Origin: Christensenellaceae bacterium
GTDB lineage: Bacteria > Bacillota > Clostridia > Christensenellales > CAAEEZ01
Length of the DNA: 35,275 nucleotides
Assembly: GCA_020024085.1 (NCBI GenBank)
Contig: JAHHUG010000004.1
Coordinates: 1 to 35,275 of the forward strand
Direction: 5' to 3'
Translations under genes and position numbers: made by a program
Notes under the pieces: generated by a model
What the model was told of the DNA's origin: nothing
The model's database searches: none
The model's input: only the letters and a program-made list of their open reading frames with translations
In this document: piece after piece, positions 8,974-16,519 of the stretch
Layout: each line of letters opens with the position of its first letter
How positions within the stretch are numbered: the first letter of the stretch is position 1

Positions 8974-9959
8974 TAATTTCCTTCCTTTAGTCTATCAGCG
9001 ATTTCTACAATCTTTCTTAATCTATGGTTGATACCACTTTTTGTAATTTTATGGTCAAGTGCCTCCTCAAGCTCTATCAAAGTTGCAGAGGGTTTACTAA
9101 TTCTTAATATTGCAATCTCTTTTAGATTATCTTGCAACTTGTCAAGACCTATTGTACTTTGAATATACTCAATCGCCTTAATTTGTTTTAGTCCAGCATT
9201 GACAGCCTTGTCGATATTTGCAAGCGAACAGTTATTCATACGATTAATTTCGTTAGAAACACTCCTTTCAACCATAATATCGTTTAGTTCAAGAACAGCA
9301 TTATTTGCACCAAGCCAAGCAAAAATATCGCAAATTAAATTGCTTTCCTTTGTGTAAACTACATAATTGTTGCCCCTTTCAATAGCCTTGATATTAGTCG
9401 ACAAAAATTGCAACATGTTTTTTACTTCCTCGGCAAGCATTCCATCTTCAAATACAAGCTCTAGTCTATAACCATCACTTTTTACATTGCCCTCTTCGTC
9501 TTCAATGTCGATTTTAGTTGGCACATATGCTCCACCAACACCGATTACAAGTGCTCGTACAATGGATTTTAATTTATCCTCGCTTTTGTATATATCTTTG
9601 TCAAATTCGCTATTAAACGAATAAATTTCCTCATCTTTAATTACTGCAATTCCAGTATCATTAAGAATATCTTTTGTCCTATTAGTAGGTACTGCAAGGG
9701 TAAAAACAAAGCCTTTTTTGTCGTCCTTTTTGCCTTGTCTACCTACATTAAGTTCTACACGATAAATCTTTTTGATATACTCGGCAATTTTCATAATGTA
9801 GCTATAATTATTGCTTGCAAATTCAAGGATAACACCTGTTTTTTTGATATTCAAACTACCAACAGCCTTGATTGAACCAAGCAAAAATCCCAACATTTCA
9901 TCGTCGGTTGTAAGCTCAATATTTAGTAATTCATCTTTAAGTTTTTCCGAAAAAGTCAT
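8973..9959 (-). CDS. whiA: WhiA family DNA-binding regulator
   Basis: The 328-residue protein has the WhiA layout: an N-terminal region related to LAGLIDADG homing endonucleases (about 1-210, starting MTFSEKLKDEL) and a C-terminal helix-turn-helix (about 285-325, with LEEALDHKITKSGINHRLRKI truncated here to its pattern). In Bacillota WhiA is a nucleoid-associated protein affecting cell division and chromosome segregation; in Streptomyces it controls sporulation. ATG 9959 has AGGAG five bases upstream. In most relatives rapZ and yvcK lie between murB and whiA; here only 8 bases separate them. Confidence 0.93.
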   Translation of the reverse strand: MTFSEKLKDELLNIELTTDDEMLGFLLGSIKAVGSLNIKKTGVILEFASNNYSYIMKIAEYIKKIYRVELNVGRQGKKDDKKGFVFTLAVPTNRTKDILNDTGIAVIKDEEIYSFNSEFDKDIYKSEDKLKSIVRALVIGVGGAYVPTKIDIEDEEGNVKSDGYRLELVFEDGMLAEEVKNMLQFLSTNIKAIERGNNYVVYTKESNLICDIFAWLGANNAVLELNDIMVERSVSNEINRMNNCSLANIDKAVNAGLKQIKAIEYIQSTIGLDKLQDNLKEIAILRISKPSATLIELEEALDHKITKSGINHRLRKIVEIADRLKEGN

Positions 9960-9967
9960 CTATACTC

Positions 9968-10825
9968 CTACACAATAATAATCTCTCTTTTTAGGTTTAC
10001 CCCAAATTTTGCTAGCACTAAACTTTCCACTTTTTCCATTACTCTAATGTAGTCGGTAGCAGTGCCATTACCCTTATTTATAATAAAATTTGCATGCTTA
10101 TTTGATACCATTGCACCACCAACAGAGAACCCCTTAAGCCCCAAACTATCAATTAGTTTAGCTGGAATATATCCATCTCTTTTGTACACGCTACCCAAAG
10201 AACTCTCCTTTGGTTGAGTGTTTTGTCGATAAGTTTTGCACTCGTTAAACCTATTGATTATGCTATCTTTATCTGCATTTTGTAGCTTTAGCCTTACCCC
10301 TATTACGAAGTATTTATCCTTTAGGCTACAACTTCTATAAGCATACTCTATCTCACTTGCTTTTTTCCTATTTACCTCTAAAGTAGCTAGGTCAAGCACA
10401 TCAACATCAACAATTAAATCGCTTATTTCGCGACCAAATGCACCCCCATTAGACACCACGAGTCCACCAAGTGAAGCAGGAATAAGTGCTAATTCCTCAA
10501 GCCCCGAAAGACCTCTTTCAAGTGCAATATTATATAAGTTTTTGATATTAACGCCACAACAAGAATATAGGTTATTTGCATAAATGCTGACTTTATCCAT
10601 ACATTTTGTACTGATAAAGATGCCATTGTAACCAATATCCCGTATTAGAGTATTACTACCATTACCTAAAATAAAAAAGGGGAAACCTTCGCTTGTAGCA
10701 AAAGTTATCACCTTTCTTACCATACTAATTGTTGTTGGATAAACAACATATCTTACATTTCCACCACCACGATAGGTAGATAGAAATTTTGCATTTACAT
10801 TTTCTTTATAATCACATTTTTCCAT
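9968..10825 (-). CDS. murB: UDP-N-acetylenolpyruvoylglucosamine reductase (MurB)
   Basis: The 285-residue FAD enzyme uses NADPH to reduce UDP-GlcNAc-enolpyruvate to UDP-MurNAc, the second step of peptidoglycan precursor synthesis, in the cytoplasm. FAD-binding motifs are GNGSNTLI (about 54-61) and IPASLGGLVVSNGGAFG. The catalytic Ser lies in SSLGSVYKR and the C-terminal Glu in KREIIIV, as expected for a type II (short) MurB. It is slightly shorter than the usual 300 residues. AGAGGA precedes ATG 10825, and a 17-base palindrome overlaps the space just upstream. It sits between hprK and whiA in an apparent operon. Confidence 0.94.
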   Translation of the reverse strand: MEKCDYKENVNAKFLSTYRGGGNVRYVVYPTTISMVRKVITFATSEGFPFFILGNGSNTLIRDIGYNGIFISTKCMDKVSIYANNLYSCCGVNIKNLYNIALERGLSGLEELALIPASLGGLVVSNGGAFGREISDLIVDVDVLDLATLEVNRKKASEIEYAYRSCSLKDKYFVIGVRLKLQNADKDSIINRFNECKTYRQNTQPKESSLGSVYKRDGYIPAKLIDSLGLKGFSVGGAMVSNKHANFIINKGNGTATDYIRVMEKVESLVLAKFGVNLKREIIIV

Positions 10826-10833
10826 ACATTCCT

Positions 10834-10850
10834 CTAATATAATATATTAG
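10834..10850. repeat. 17-base perfect palindrome upstream of murB
   Basis: CTAATATA, one central base, TATATTAG. It begins within the ribosome-binding region of murB and fills most of the hprK-murB gap. It could form a weak AU-only hairpin next to the Shine-Dalgarno site. No poly-T follows, so it is not a terminator. Confidence 0.4.
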
Positions 10851-10863
10851 AAGAAGCAAGGAA

Positions 10864-11820
10864 TTAGCCCTCTATTTTATCAAGCTCTCTATTTCTTTTA
10901 ATAATGCCCTTATTTAGTTCTTCAGCAGCATTGTAACCAAGATGTTTTAATCTTGCATTCTTTGCAGCAACTTCCATAACAATGGCAAGGTTTCTGCCTG
11001 GCAATACTGGGATAGTGTGCTTTGGAACTTTTACGCCAAGGATTTCGGTATATTGCTCATCAAGACCAAGTCTTTCATACTCCTTACCCTCAACCCATTT
11101 TTCAAGTTCAACACAAAGCATAATCTTCTTTTCTGGAAGTACGCCTGATACTCCGTACATACTCTTTACATTGATTATACCAATACCTCTAATTTCCATA
11201 AAGTATCTAATATTTTCTGGGCAAGAGCCATAAAGTTTGTTATCAATCTTTTTAATCTCAACAGCATCATCAGCAACTAGTCTATGTCCACGATGTACAA
11301 GCTCTAAAGCTGCCTCACTTTTACCGATACCACTTTTACCTGTAATAAGTACACCGATACCATCAATATCCATCAAAACACCGTGAATCTGTGTCTTTGG
11401 AGCTAAAGCTCTTTTTAGGTATGTATATATATTATTTACTGCAATAGGAGTTATATCTTTTGAAGAAAAAATAGGTACACGATATTCTTTTGCAACCTCA
11501 AGCATCTCTTTAGGAGCCTTTAAGCCTCTTGCAATAACAATGCAAGGAATACCACTGCTAATAAGATTTGTGATAGCTTTTTTTCTATCTTCATTTGATA
11601 ACTTTTGAAGATAGTATATTTCTGCATTGCCAAGTACTTGAACTCTAGTATGTTCAAAATACTCGTCATATCCAGCAAGAAGTAGACCTGGTCTATTTAC
11701 ATTTAGTGTGGTAAGTACAATATCCTCATTGTATGCACTATAAACAACTTCGCATTTTGTACCCTTCGCAAATTCACTTGCATTAACTTTAGCTTTTGCT
11801 ACACATTCTTGATTTGTCAT
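10864..11820 (-). CDS. hprK: HPr kinase/phosphorylase
   Basis: The 318-residue bifunctional enzyme phosphorylates and dephosphorylates HPr at Ser46 and so sets carbon catabolite repression in Bacillota. The N-terminal DRTGG-like domain spans about 1-130. The C-terminal kinase domain has the conserved IHG (H146), Walker A GKSGIGKS (161-168), RGHRLVADD (177-185) and the family signature EIRGIGIINV. ATG 11820 has AAGGAG upstream. It starts 10 bases after the HAD phosphatase gene and heads hprK-murB-whiA-dnaE. The usual partner gene for HPr or Crh is not in the window. Confidence 0.97.
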   Translation of the reverse strand: MTNQECVAKAKVNASEFAKGTKCEVVYSAYNEDIVLTTLNVNRPGLLLAGYDEYFEHTRVQVLGNAEIYYLQKLSNEDRKKAITNLISSGIPCIVIARGLKAPKEMLEVAKEYRVPIFSSKDITPIAVNNIYTYLKRALAPKTQIHGVLMDIDGIGVLITGKSGIGKSEAALELVHRGHRLVADDAVEIKKIDNKLYGSCPENIRYFMEIRGIGIINVKSMYGVSGVLPEKKIMLCVELEKWVEGKEYERLGLDEQYTEILGVKVPKHTIPVLPGRNLAIVMEVAAKNARLKHLGYNAAEELNKGIIKRNRELDKIEG

Positions 11821-11830
11821 ATTTTACTCC

Positions 11831-12637
11831 TTATAAACAGAATTTTTCGATAGTTTTTGCGACTCCGTCATCTAGTGACGACTCGCATACATAGTCTGCA
11901 ACATCTTTAAGACCATCTTTTGCATTACTCATAGCAACACCCATTCCTGCAGTAATTAGCATACTTTTATCATTCAAGGAATCGCCAAATGCCATAGTTT
12001 TCTCAATAGGAATGCTGTATTTATCAGCAAGAGTTTTAAGTGCTTCACTTTTGCTTGCACCACAAACCACTGCTTCAATATTGTGTGCTGTACTGCTAGT
12101 GATATCTAGCTTTCCAGCAAAATGATTTTTGATAATTTTGATATTTTTTTGTTGTTCATTTTCCTCGGTCCATAGATAAATCATATCCACATCGCCGATA
12201 TTTTCAACAACATAATCGCTAAGTTTACCCTGTATGTAATCGTAATTTACCTTGCAAAAATTACTATAATTTTTAATTTTTACATTCTCTTCAACGGTAT
12301 ATAAGCAATCATCAACATAAATTTGTGGAATTAAATGTAAACTTTCTGCAAACCTTAAATACTCTACTGCAATATCGTGAGGTATTTTTTTGTTTTTAAT
12401 AACCTTATTAGTTTGCATATCGCGAATTACTGCACCTTGACAAGATACAACCTCTCCCTCAAGTCCCAAATCCTTTGCAATAGGGTAAATTGAATAGTTC
12501 ATTCTACCAGTTATAATCACAAAATGTCCACCCCTATCGGTGAACTTTTTGATAATTTTTCTAGTAAAATCACTTACAACATAACCTTTTGGGCACAATG
12601 AGTCATCAAAATCACTTGCTACTAAATCATATTTCAT
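11831..12637 (-). CDS. Cof-type HAD-superfamily phosphatase
   Basis: The 268-residue protein matches the Cof/IIB class of HAD hydrolases. The nucleophile motif is SDFDDSL (D9, D11), the second motif is IITGR, and the third/fourth motifs are near SKSEALKTLA and AFGDSLNDKSML. A cap domain lies between. Such enzymes dephosphorylate sugar phosphates, flavin or nucleotide intermediates; the substrate is not predictable. It lies between uvrC and hprK. There is no Shine-Dalgarno sequence; TATAAT ends 6 bases before ATG 12637, suggesting a leaderless mRNA. Confidence 0.88.
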   Translation of the reverse strand: MKYDLVASDFDDSLCPKGYVVSDFTRKIIKKFTDRGGHFVIITGRMNYSIYPIAKDLGLEGEVVSCQGAVIRDMQTNKVIKNKKIPHDIAVEYLRFAESLHLIPQIYVDDCLYTVEENVKIKNYSNFCKVNYDYIQGKLSDYVVENIGDVDMIYLWTEENEQQKNIKIIKNHFAGKLDITSSTAHNIEAVVCGASKSEALKTLADKYSIPIEKTMAFGDSLNDKSMLITAGMGVAMSNAKDGLKDVADYVCESSLDDGVAKTIEKFCL

Positions 12638-12643
12638 AAGTCT

Positions 12644-12671
12644 ATTATACTATAAAATCGCTGTTATTCAA
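12644..12671 (-). promoter_or_regulatory. Leaderless-type promoter of the Cof-like HAD gene
   Basis: On the minus strand TTGAAT (12666-12671), 16 bases, TATAAT (12644-12649), then AGACTT and ATG. The predicted start falls on or next to the start codon. No purine-rich ribosome-binding site is possible in this spacing. Confidence 0.65.
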
Positions 12672-12680
12672 CATTTTATA

Positions 12681-14501
12681 CTATATTTTATTAAAATAAT
12701 TATAAATATTATCTATATCTGTTTTGTTAATACCCTTACAATTAGACAATTCTTCTTTTGTTGCATTTTTAATTTTTTTCAAACTCTTGAAATGCTTGTA
12801 CAATATTTCGATTTTTTTCTCGCCGATACCCTCGATATTTTTTAATTCACTCTTGGTCTGCCTATTTAGGCGAAGTTGCCTATGATAAGTGATTGCAAAT
12901 CTATGAGCCTCATCACGAACTCGTTGAAGAAGTTGCAATGAAAGTGAGCTTTTTGGCAAAATCAACGGGCTATCATTCTCGTTAAGGTAAATTTCCTCAT
13001 TCCTTTCTGCAATGGAAATCATAGGCACATCAAGATTAAGTTCGTTCATTGCTTCTTTTGCATATTTTAGCTGACCTTTACCACCATCAATAAGTATCAA
13101 ATCAGGCAAAGTACCAAAACTTTCATCATCGCTATCAAGTGATTTCTCTAGTCTACGGTGCAAGGTTTCTTTCATACACATAAAATCGTTTGCACCCTCA
13201 ACCGTTTTAATTTTGAATCTTCGATACAAACTATTTGCAGACTTACCATTGACAAAAACAACCATACTACTAACCTTATCTGTACCACTTATGTTTGAAA
13301 TATCAAATGCCTCAATTTTTTTAGGAAGCACCTTTAAGTTAAGCAAAGTTTGTAGTTCCTCAACAGCACCAATAGTTCTACCAAACTCATTTTCAAGCTT
13401 TAATTTTTGATTAACTAAGTAGTCGGTAGAGTTAGTTTCTGCCATATCAATAAGTTGTTTTTTTACACCTTTTTGTGGCACAATAATATTAATTATCCTA
13501 CCTGCTTTATTTCTCAAATATTGCGATAGAATATCTTTGTTTTCTAGTTCAATATTTACAACAACCTCATCGGCAACGATTGGTTTTTCCTCGTAAAATT
13601 GAGTGATAAAGTCCTCAAGAATTTCATTATTAGATAGCATTTCTGCCTTTAGTGGAATATCCTTTTCGCCAACCAATTTTCCTGCACGAACTACAAGATA
13701 AGATACACAAGCATACACTTTATTTGAGCTAATTGAGAAAATATCAAGGTTGTAATCTTGCTTTAAGTAGGTAACTTGTTTTCTCTCAATTTTTTCAAAA
13801 ATCTTTAACTTATCTCTATAAAGCATTGCAATTTCAAACTGTTCGTTTTTTGCAAAGTACTCCATTTTTTCAATAAGTTTTTTCTTGAATTTCTGGTCGT
13901 CTCCCCGTAAAAATGCAATTACTTCCTTAACAAGCCCATCATATTCCTCTTTTGAGATATTATTTATACAAGGTGCAAGACACTTATTTATATGATAATT
14001 TAAGCACGGTCTATGGTTTTTTGGAATCTTTTGAAAGTTAAGATTACAGCTACGAAGTGGTATAATATCGCTTACTAGCTCCATAATTTCATTAATGCTT
14101 ATACCTTGCATATATGGACCAAAATACCTTGCATTATCGTTTTTAATTTTGCGAACAACTTGTAGCTTTGGGTACATATCGTTTAGGTCAATTTTGATAA
14201 AAGGATACTGCTTATCATCTTTAAGAAGTATATTATATTTTGGTGTATATTTTTTGATTAATGTGTTTTCAAGTAGCAGAGCTTCAATCTCATTATTTGT
14301 TATAATATATCTAAAGTCTATTACATTTTGCATTAATTTACGAACCTTTTCAGTTTGATTTTTTGAATCCTGAAAATAGCTCTTAACTCTATTTTTTAGG
14401 TTACGAGCTTTACCAACATAAATTATTTCTCCTGCTAAATTGTTCATAATATAAACGCCACTATTAGTAGGAAGTTCTTTCGCTTTTTGTTTTAAATCCA
14501 T
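12681..14501 (-). CDS. uvrC: Excinuclease ABC subunit C (UvrC)
   Basis: The 606-residue protein is full length. It is the dual-incision nuclease of UvrABC nucleotide excision repair. The N-terminal GIY-YIG domain (GVYIM at about 15-19, YVGKARNLKNRV) makes the 3' cut. A UVR motif (about 205-235) contacts UvrB. The RNase-H-like domain with FDISNISG and LILIDGGKGQ makes the 5' cut. Tandem helix-hairpin-helices end the protein (IEGIGEKKIEIL, CKGINKTDI). The N-terminus aligns with family starts at ATG 14501, yet no Shine-Dalgarno exists; an extended -10 (TGTTATAAT) ends 6 bases before it. No LexA-like box was seen. Confidence 0.97.
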   Translation of the reverse strand: MDLKQKAKELPTNSGVYIMNNLAGEIIYVGKARNLKNRVKSYFQDSKNQTEKVRKLMQNVIDFRYIITNNEIEALLLENTLIKKYTPKYNILLKDDKQYPFIKIDLNDMYPKLQVVRKIKNDNARYFGPYMQGISINEIMELVSDIIPLRSCNLNFQKIPKNHRPCLNYHINKCLAPCINNISKEEYDGLVKEVIAFLRGDDQKFKKKLIEKMEYFAKNEQFEIAMLYRDKLKIFEKIERKQVTYLKQDYNLDIFSISSNKVYACVSYLVVRAGKLVGEKDIPLKAEMLSNNEILEDFITQFYEEKPIVADEVVVNIELENKDILSQYLRNKAGRIINIIVPQKGVKKQLIDMAETNSTDYLVNQKLKLENEFGRTIGAVEELQTLLNLKVLPKKIEAFDISNISGTDKVSSMVVFVNGKSANSLYRRFKIKTVEGANDFMCMKETLHRRLEKSLDSDDESFGTLPDLILIDGGKGQLKYAKEAMNELNLDVPMISIAERNEEIYLNENDSPLILPKSSLSLQLLQRVRDEAHRFAITYHRQLRLNRQTKSELKNIEGIGEKKIEILYKHFKSLKKIKNATKEELSNCKGINKTDIDNIYNYFNKI

Positions 14502-14507
14502 AAATTA

Positions 14508-14516
14508 ATTATAACA
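14508..14516 (-). promoter_or_regulatory. Extended -10, leaderless-type promoter of uvrC
   Basis: TGT-TATAAT on the minus strand, followed by TAATTT and ATG (14501). The expected start site coincides with the start codon. The -35 region at 17-base spacing (TTACTT) is poor, which the extended -10 could offset. Confidence 0.6.
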
Positions 14517-14544
14517 TATTAAACATAAATAAGTAATGATAATA

Positions 14545-14613
14545 CAATAATTTTAGTATGTAAATATGTAATTTTATCTACCATATATTTTACATATCTA
14601 CATACAATTATTG
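14545..14613. repeat. Long imperfect inverted repeat between uvrC and the arsR-like gene
   Basis: The left arm 14545-14571 and right arm 14590-14613 pair over about 24 bases with one mismatch and a 3-base bulge, around an 18-base loop. Arm cores are GTATGTAAATATGTAA and TTACATATCTACATAC. No T-run follows on either strand, so it is not an ordinary terminator. It lies just upstream of the uvrC promoter and downstream of the ArsR-type gene. It could be a regulator site, an mRNA 3' stabiliser or a relic of a small mobile element. Confidence 0.6.
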
Positions 14614-14644
14614 TTTAGTGAGTACAAAAAGATATTCACAAATA

Positions 14645-14977
14645 TTAATAGCCTAGGTAATTTACCCCACACATCATAACTTCCTTTACAACCTTGTTGT
14701 TGATTGAATAAAAAATACTTTTGCCATATCTTACACAATCTACAACACCGACTGACTTAAGAAGTTTTAGTTGGTGGCTTACAGTTGTTTGATTTAGGTC
14801 AAGAACATTTGCAAGGTCAGTTACACACATATCACTAATTGACAATGCCGACAACAACCTTAATCTAGTTCCATCTGAAAACACACTAAAAAAATCTGCT
14901 AAATCGCTTGCTACACTATACTCCGGTAAAAAATATTTTACCTTGTTTTCCATTTGCTTATTCAAATAATTTTCCAT
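14645..14977 (-). CDS. ArsR/SmtB-family winged-helix repressor, orphan
   Basis: The 110-residue protein fits the ArsR/SmtB family, which are dimeric repressors that release DNA on binding metals or other effectors. The helix-turn-helix lies at about 52-79, with VSHQLKLLKSVGVV as recognition helix and start of the wing, followed by RYGKSIFYSI. The metal site of classic ArsR (CVC) is reduced to CVT (C51); other Cys are C81 and C103. No His/Asp pair of the SmtB/CzrA alpha-5 type is evident. No transporter or metal-resistance gene is adjacent. It has a promoter at 14995-15023 and a G-rich ribosome-binding site (GGGGGGA). The effector is unknown. Confidence 0.85.
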   Translation of the reverse strand: MENYLNKQMENKVKYFLPEYSVASDLADFFSVFSDGTRLRLLSALSISDMCVTDLANVLDLNQTTVSHQLKLLKSVGVVDCVRYGKSIFYSINNKVVKEVMMCGVNYLGY

Positions 14978-14994
14978 ATTATCCCCCCACCATT

Positions 14995-15023
14995 ATTGTA
15001 CTAACCTATGCACATATATTCAA
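14995..15023 (-). promoter_or_regulatory. Promoter of the arsR-like gene
   Basis: On the minus strand TTGAAT (15018-15023), 17 bases, TACAAT (14995-15000). The leader would be about 11 bases, beginning at a run of six G that serves as ribosome-binding site. The flanking CCTAT (15005-15009) and ATAGG (15033-15037) form a loose dyad around the -35, a possible operator for autoregulation. Confidence 0.55.
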
Positions 15024-15062
15024 ACATTTAGTATAGGATAATTTGTATTGTTAATTACATTT

Positions 15063-15200
15063 TTATATTTTTTTGTAATATTTTAGCATATCAGCTTGTA
15101 CTGCACTTTTGTAATATTTGTTATCAATGATATTAATGACATAACTTGTAATTGCATTATCCTTTTTTATAGCAATTACATATTTTTCAGCAAATAACAT
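15063..15200 (-). CDS. Possible small protein of 45 residues, or the 3' part of a decayed gene
   Basis: An ORF too short for usual tracking runs from ATG 15200 to TAA at 15063-15065. Its residues (MLFAEKYVIAIKK at the start, QADMLKYYKKI at the end) and codons look like real coding sequence of this genome, charged and partly amphipathic. There is no Shine-Dalgarno. The same frame continues upstream through TGA and TAA to a hydrophobic 24-codon ORF starting at ATG 15305, which has AAGGAGG 14 bases before it. Together they look like one gene of about 80 codons broken by two stop codons. I do not recognise the family. Confidence 0.35.
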   Translation of the reverse strand: MLFAEKYVIAIKKDNAITSYVINIIDNKYYKSAVQADMLKYYKKI

Positions 15201-15339
15201 AAATAATAGTTTATATAATCATTTTGACACTTAAAATAATATATTCGGTTGAAATATACCATTTATTACATATAATAGCATCACAATAATGTATTTATAA
15301 AACATCTATATTACTTGTTCCTCCTTGAAAAAATGCAAT
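15201..15339. other. Rest of the 392-base gap between the arsR-like gene and the ECF-S-like gene
   Basis: The gap 14978-15369 holds the arsR promoter, the 45-codon ORF above, and a 24-codon hydrophobic ORF (15231-15305, minus) beginning MFYKYIIVMLLY behind AAGGAGG. Its distal end holds the terminator of the upstream operon. No other gene or RNA was recognised. Confidence 0.4.
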
Positions 15340-15364
15340 AAAAAAGACCTACAAAAGTAGGTCT
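15340..15364 (-). terminator. Rho-independent terminator of the thrC-trpS operon
   Basis: AGACCTAC (15345-15352) and GTAGGTCT (15357-15364) form a perfect 8-bp stem with a 4-base loop. On the minus strand it ends in six T. It lies 5 bases past the last gene of the six-gene operon. Confidence 0.88.
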
Positions 15365-15369
15365 AATAA

Positions 15370-15876
15370 TTAATGTAAATATTTTACAATCAAATAGTTA
15401 AGCACCTTAAACACATACTGCATCAACAAGTCGTACAATATAAATATCGCAGTACCTATTAGAGCGATTGCCCAATACTCTAGCGTAAAACCTAGTTTTG
15501 AAAAGTCAATAACAAGAAGGTTTGTAACAAGGTACAATATATACAATACCAAGTTAAACCAACCCACCTTTATAGGCAAACTAAAATACCATTTTAACTT
15601 TTGATTAAGTAAAATTGATAATACCGTATATGGTCCAAAGAATATTGCAAAAGGAAGTGCCTTAATTGTAGCAATACTCATTGTAAGTATTATCGTAGCA
15701 ACACAAGACAGCATCGCACCTTTATAACTACCCTTTGTCAGTGGCAACATCATACTTATTGCACTAAGCACATAAAATGTTATTGTCATAGGCTCAATAT
15801 AACAGGCGAGCATTACAAAGGTAACTGCAAGTGCTGTTGATATTCCACTTAATGCAATTACATTACTTTTTTTCAT
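15370..15876 (-). CDS. ECF-transporter S-component-like integral membrane protein
   Basis: The 168-residue protein has five to six hydrophobic helices and begins MKKSNVIALSGISTALAV, a start typical of ECF S-components and of related clostridial membrane proteins. S-components bind vitamins or other small substrates and share an energising module encoded elsewhere; no EcfA or EcfT gene is in the window, and the substrate is unknown. It is the last gene of the operon. It starts 4 bases after the stop of the Cys-rich J-like gene and lacks a Shine-Dalgarno, so translation is probably coupled. The assignment to ECF is by topology and N-terminal pattern only. Confidence 0.6.
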   Translation of the reverse strand: MKKSNVIALSGISTALAVTFVMLACYIEPMTITFYVLSAISMMLPLTKGSYKGAMLSCVATIILTMSIATIKALPFAIFFGPYTVLSILLNQKLKWYFSLPIKVGWFNLVLYILYLVTNLLVIDFSKLGFTLEYWAIALIGTAIFILYDLLMQYVFKVLNYLIVKYLH

Positions 15877-15880
15877 TTTA

Positions 15881-16519
15881 TTAGCAACAGCTTATTAAAT
15901 CTCCACCACACATCTCGCAACAGCAATCTGCACAAATCAAAGAAGAACAGCAATCGCAACAGCCACCTACATTTGGAGCAGCTTGTTGATTTTGTTGATA
16001 AGTCCTATTAAATTCTGACTGTTGTTGTTTTTGTTGATTATTAAATGGATTATTAGCATTTTGTTCTTTTTCAATCTTTGCTAATGTATCCTTAAACATA
16101 GCATTATTTGGTTCAAGCTCTAGTGCAATTTTTAATTGGGTTTTGCTTTCGTCATACCAATTCTTTTTGTAATAAATCGCAGCTTGCCAGTAATGCCAAT
16201 CTCCACCACGATTTGTAATGTCATCAAGTAGTCGTTGAGCTTCACTTAAATTACCTTGTTTAATTTGCTCCTTGATACTACTATAATCAGCGACACCACT
16301 TTCATGAGCTTCTGCCTTTTTCTTATTTTCGAATAAATCAAGTGCATCTTGATAAGCAAGCTCTACCTTTTGGTACATTCTAGCTGCCTCTGCACCTTGC
16401 TCTCCCTCCAAAAATCTTTCCTCAGCATATTTTTTATGAAGTTTTTCATAAGCAGCTTGGATTTCCTCCCTTGTGCAATCCTCACTTATGCCAAGTACTA
16501 CAAACGGGTTATCTTGCAT
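15881..16519 (-). CDS. J-domain-like protein without HPD, with TPR-like helices and Cys-rich C-terminus
   Basis: The 212-residue protein begins with a J-domain-like segment (2-65, NPFVVLGISEDCTREEIQAAY). The HPD tripeptide that stimulates Hsp70 ATPase is missing: the helix II end reads KLHKKYAEER. Residues 78-150 form TPR-like helix pairs. A Gln/Asn-rich linker (150-182) leads to a tail with 11 Cys in its last 26 residues (GGCCDCC, CADCCCEMCGG, CC), probably a metal or zinc-binding module. Similar Cys-rich J proteins occur beside DUF5685 genes in Clostridia, as here. It overlaps the DUF5685 gene by 22 bases and has GGAG upstream of ATG 16519. Function is unknown. Confidence 0.8.
   Translation of the reverse strand: MQDNPFVVLGISEDCTREEIQAAYEKLHKKYAEERFLEGEQGAEAARMYQKVELAYQDALDLFENKKKAEAHESGVADYSSIKEQIKQGNLSEAQRLLDDITNRGGDWHYWQAAIYYKKNWYDESKTQLKIALELEPNNAMFKDTLAKIEKEQNANNPFNNQQKQQQSEFNRTYQQNQQAAPNVGGCCDCCSSLICADCCCEMCGGDLISCC

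Noticed and set aside
14502..14644. LexA (SOS) box upstream of uvrC
   Set aside because: No GAAC-N4-GTTC-type or CGAAC-type dyad was found; the inverted repeat there has a different sequence.
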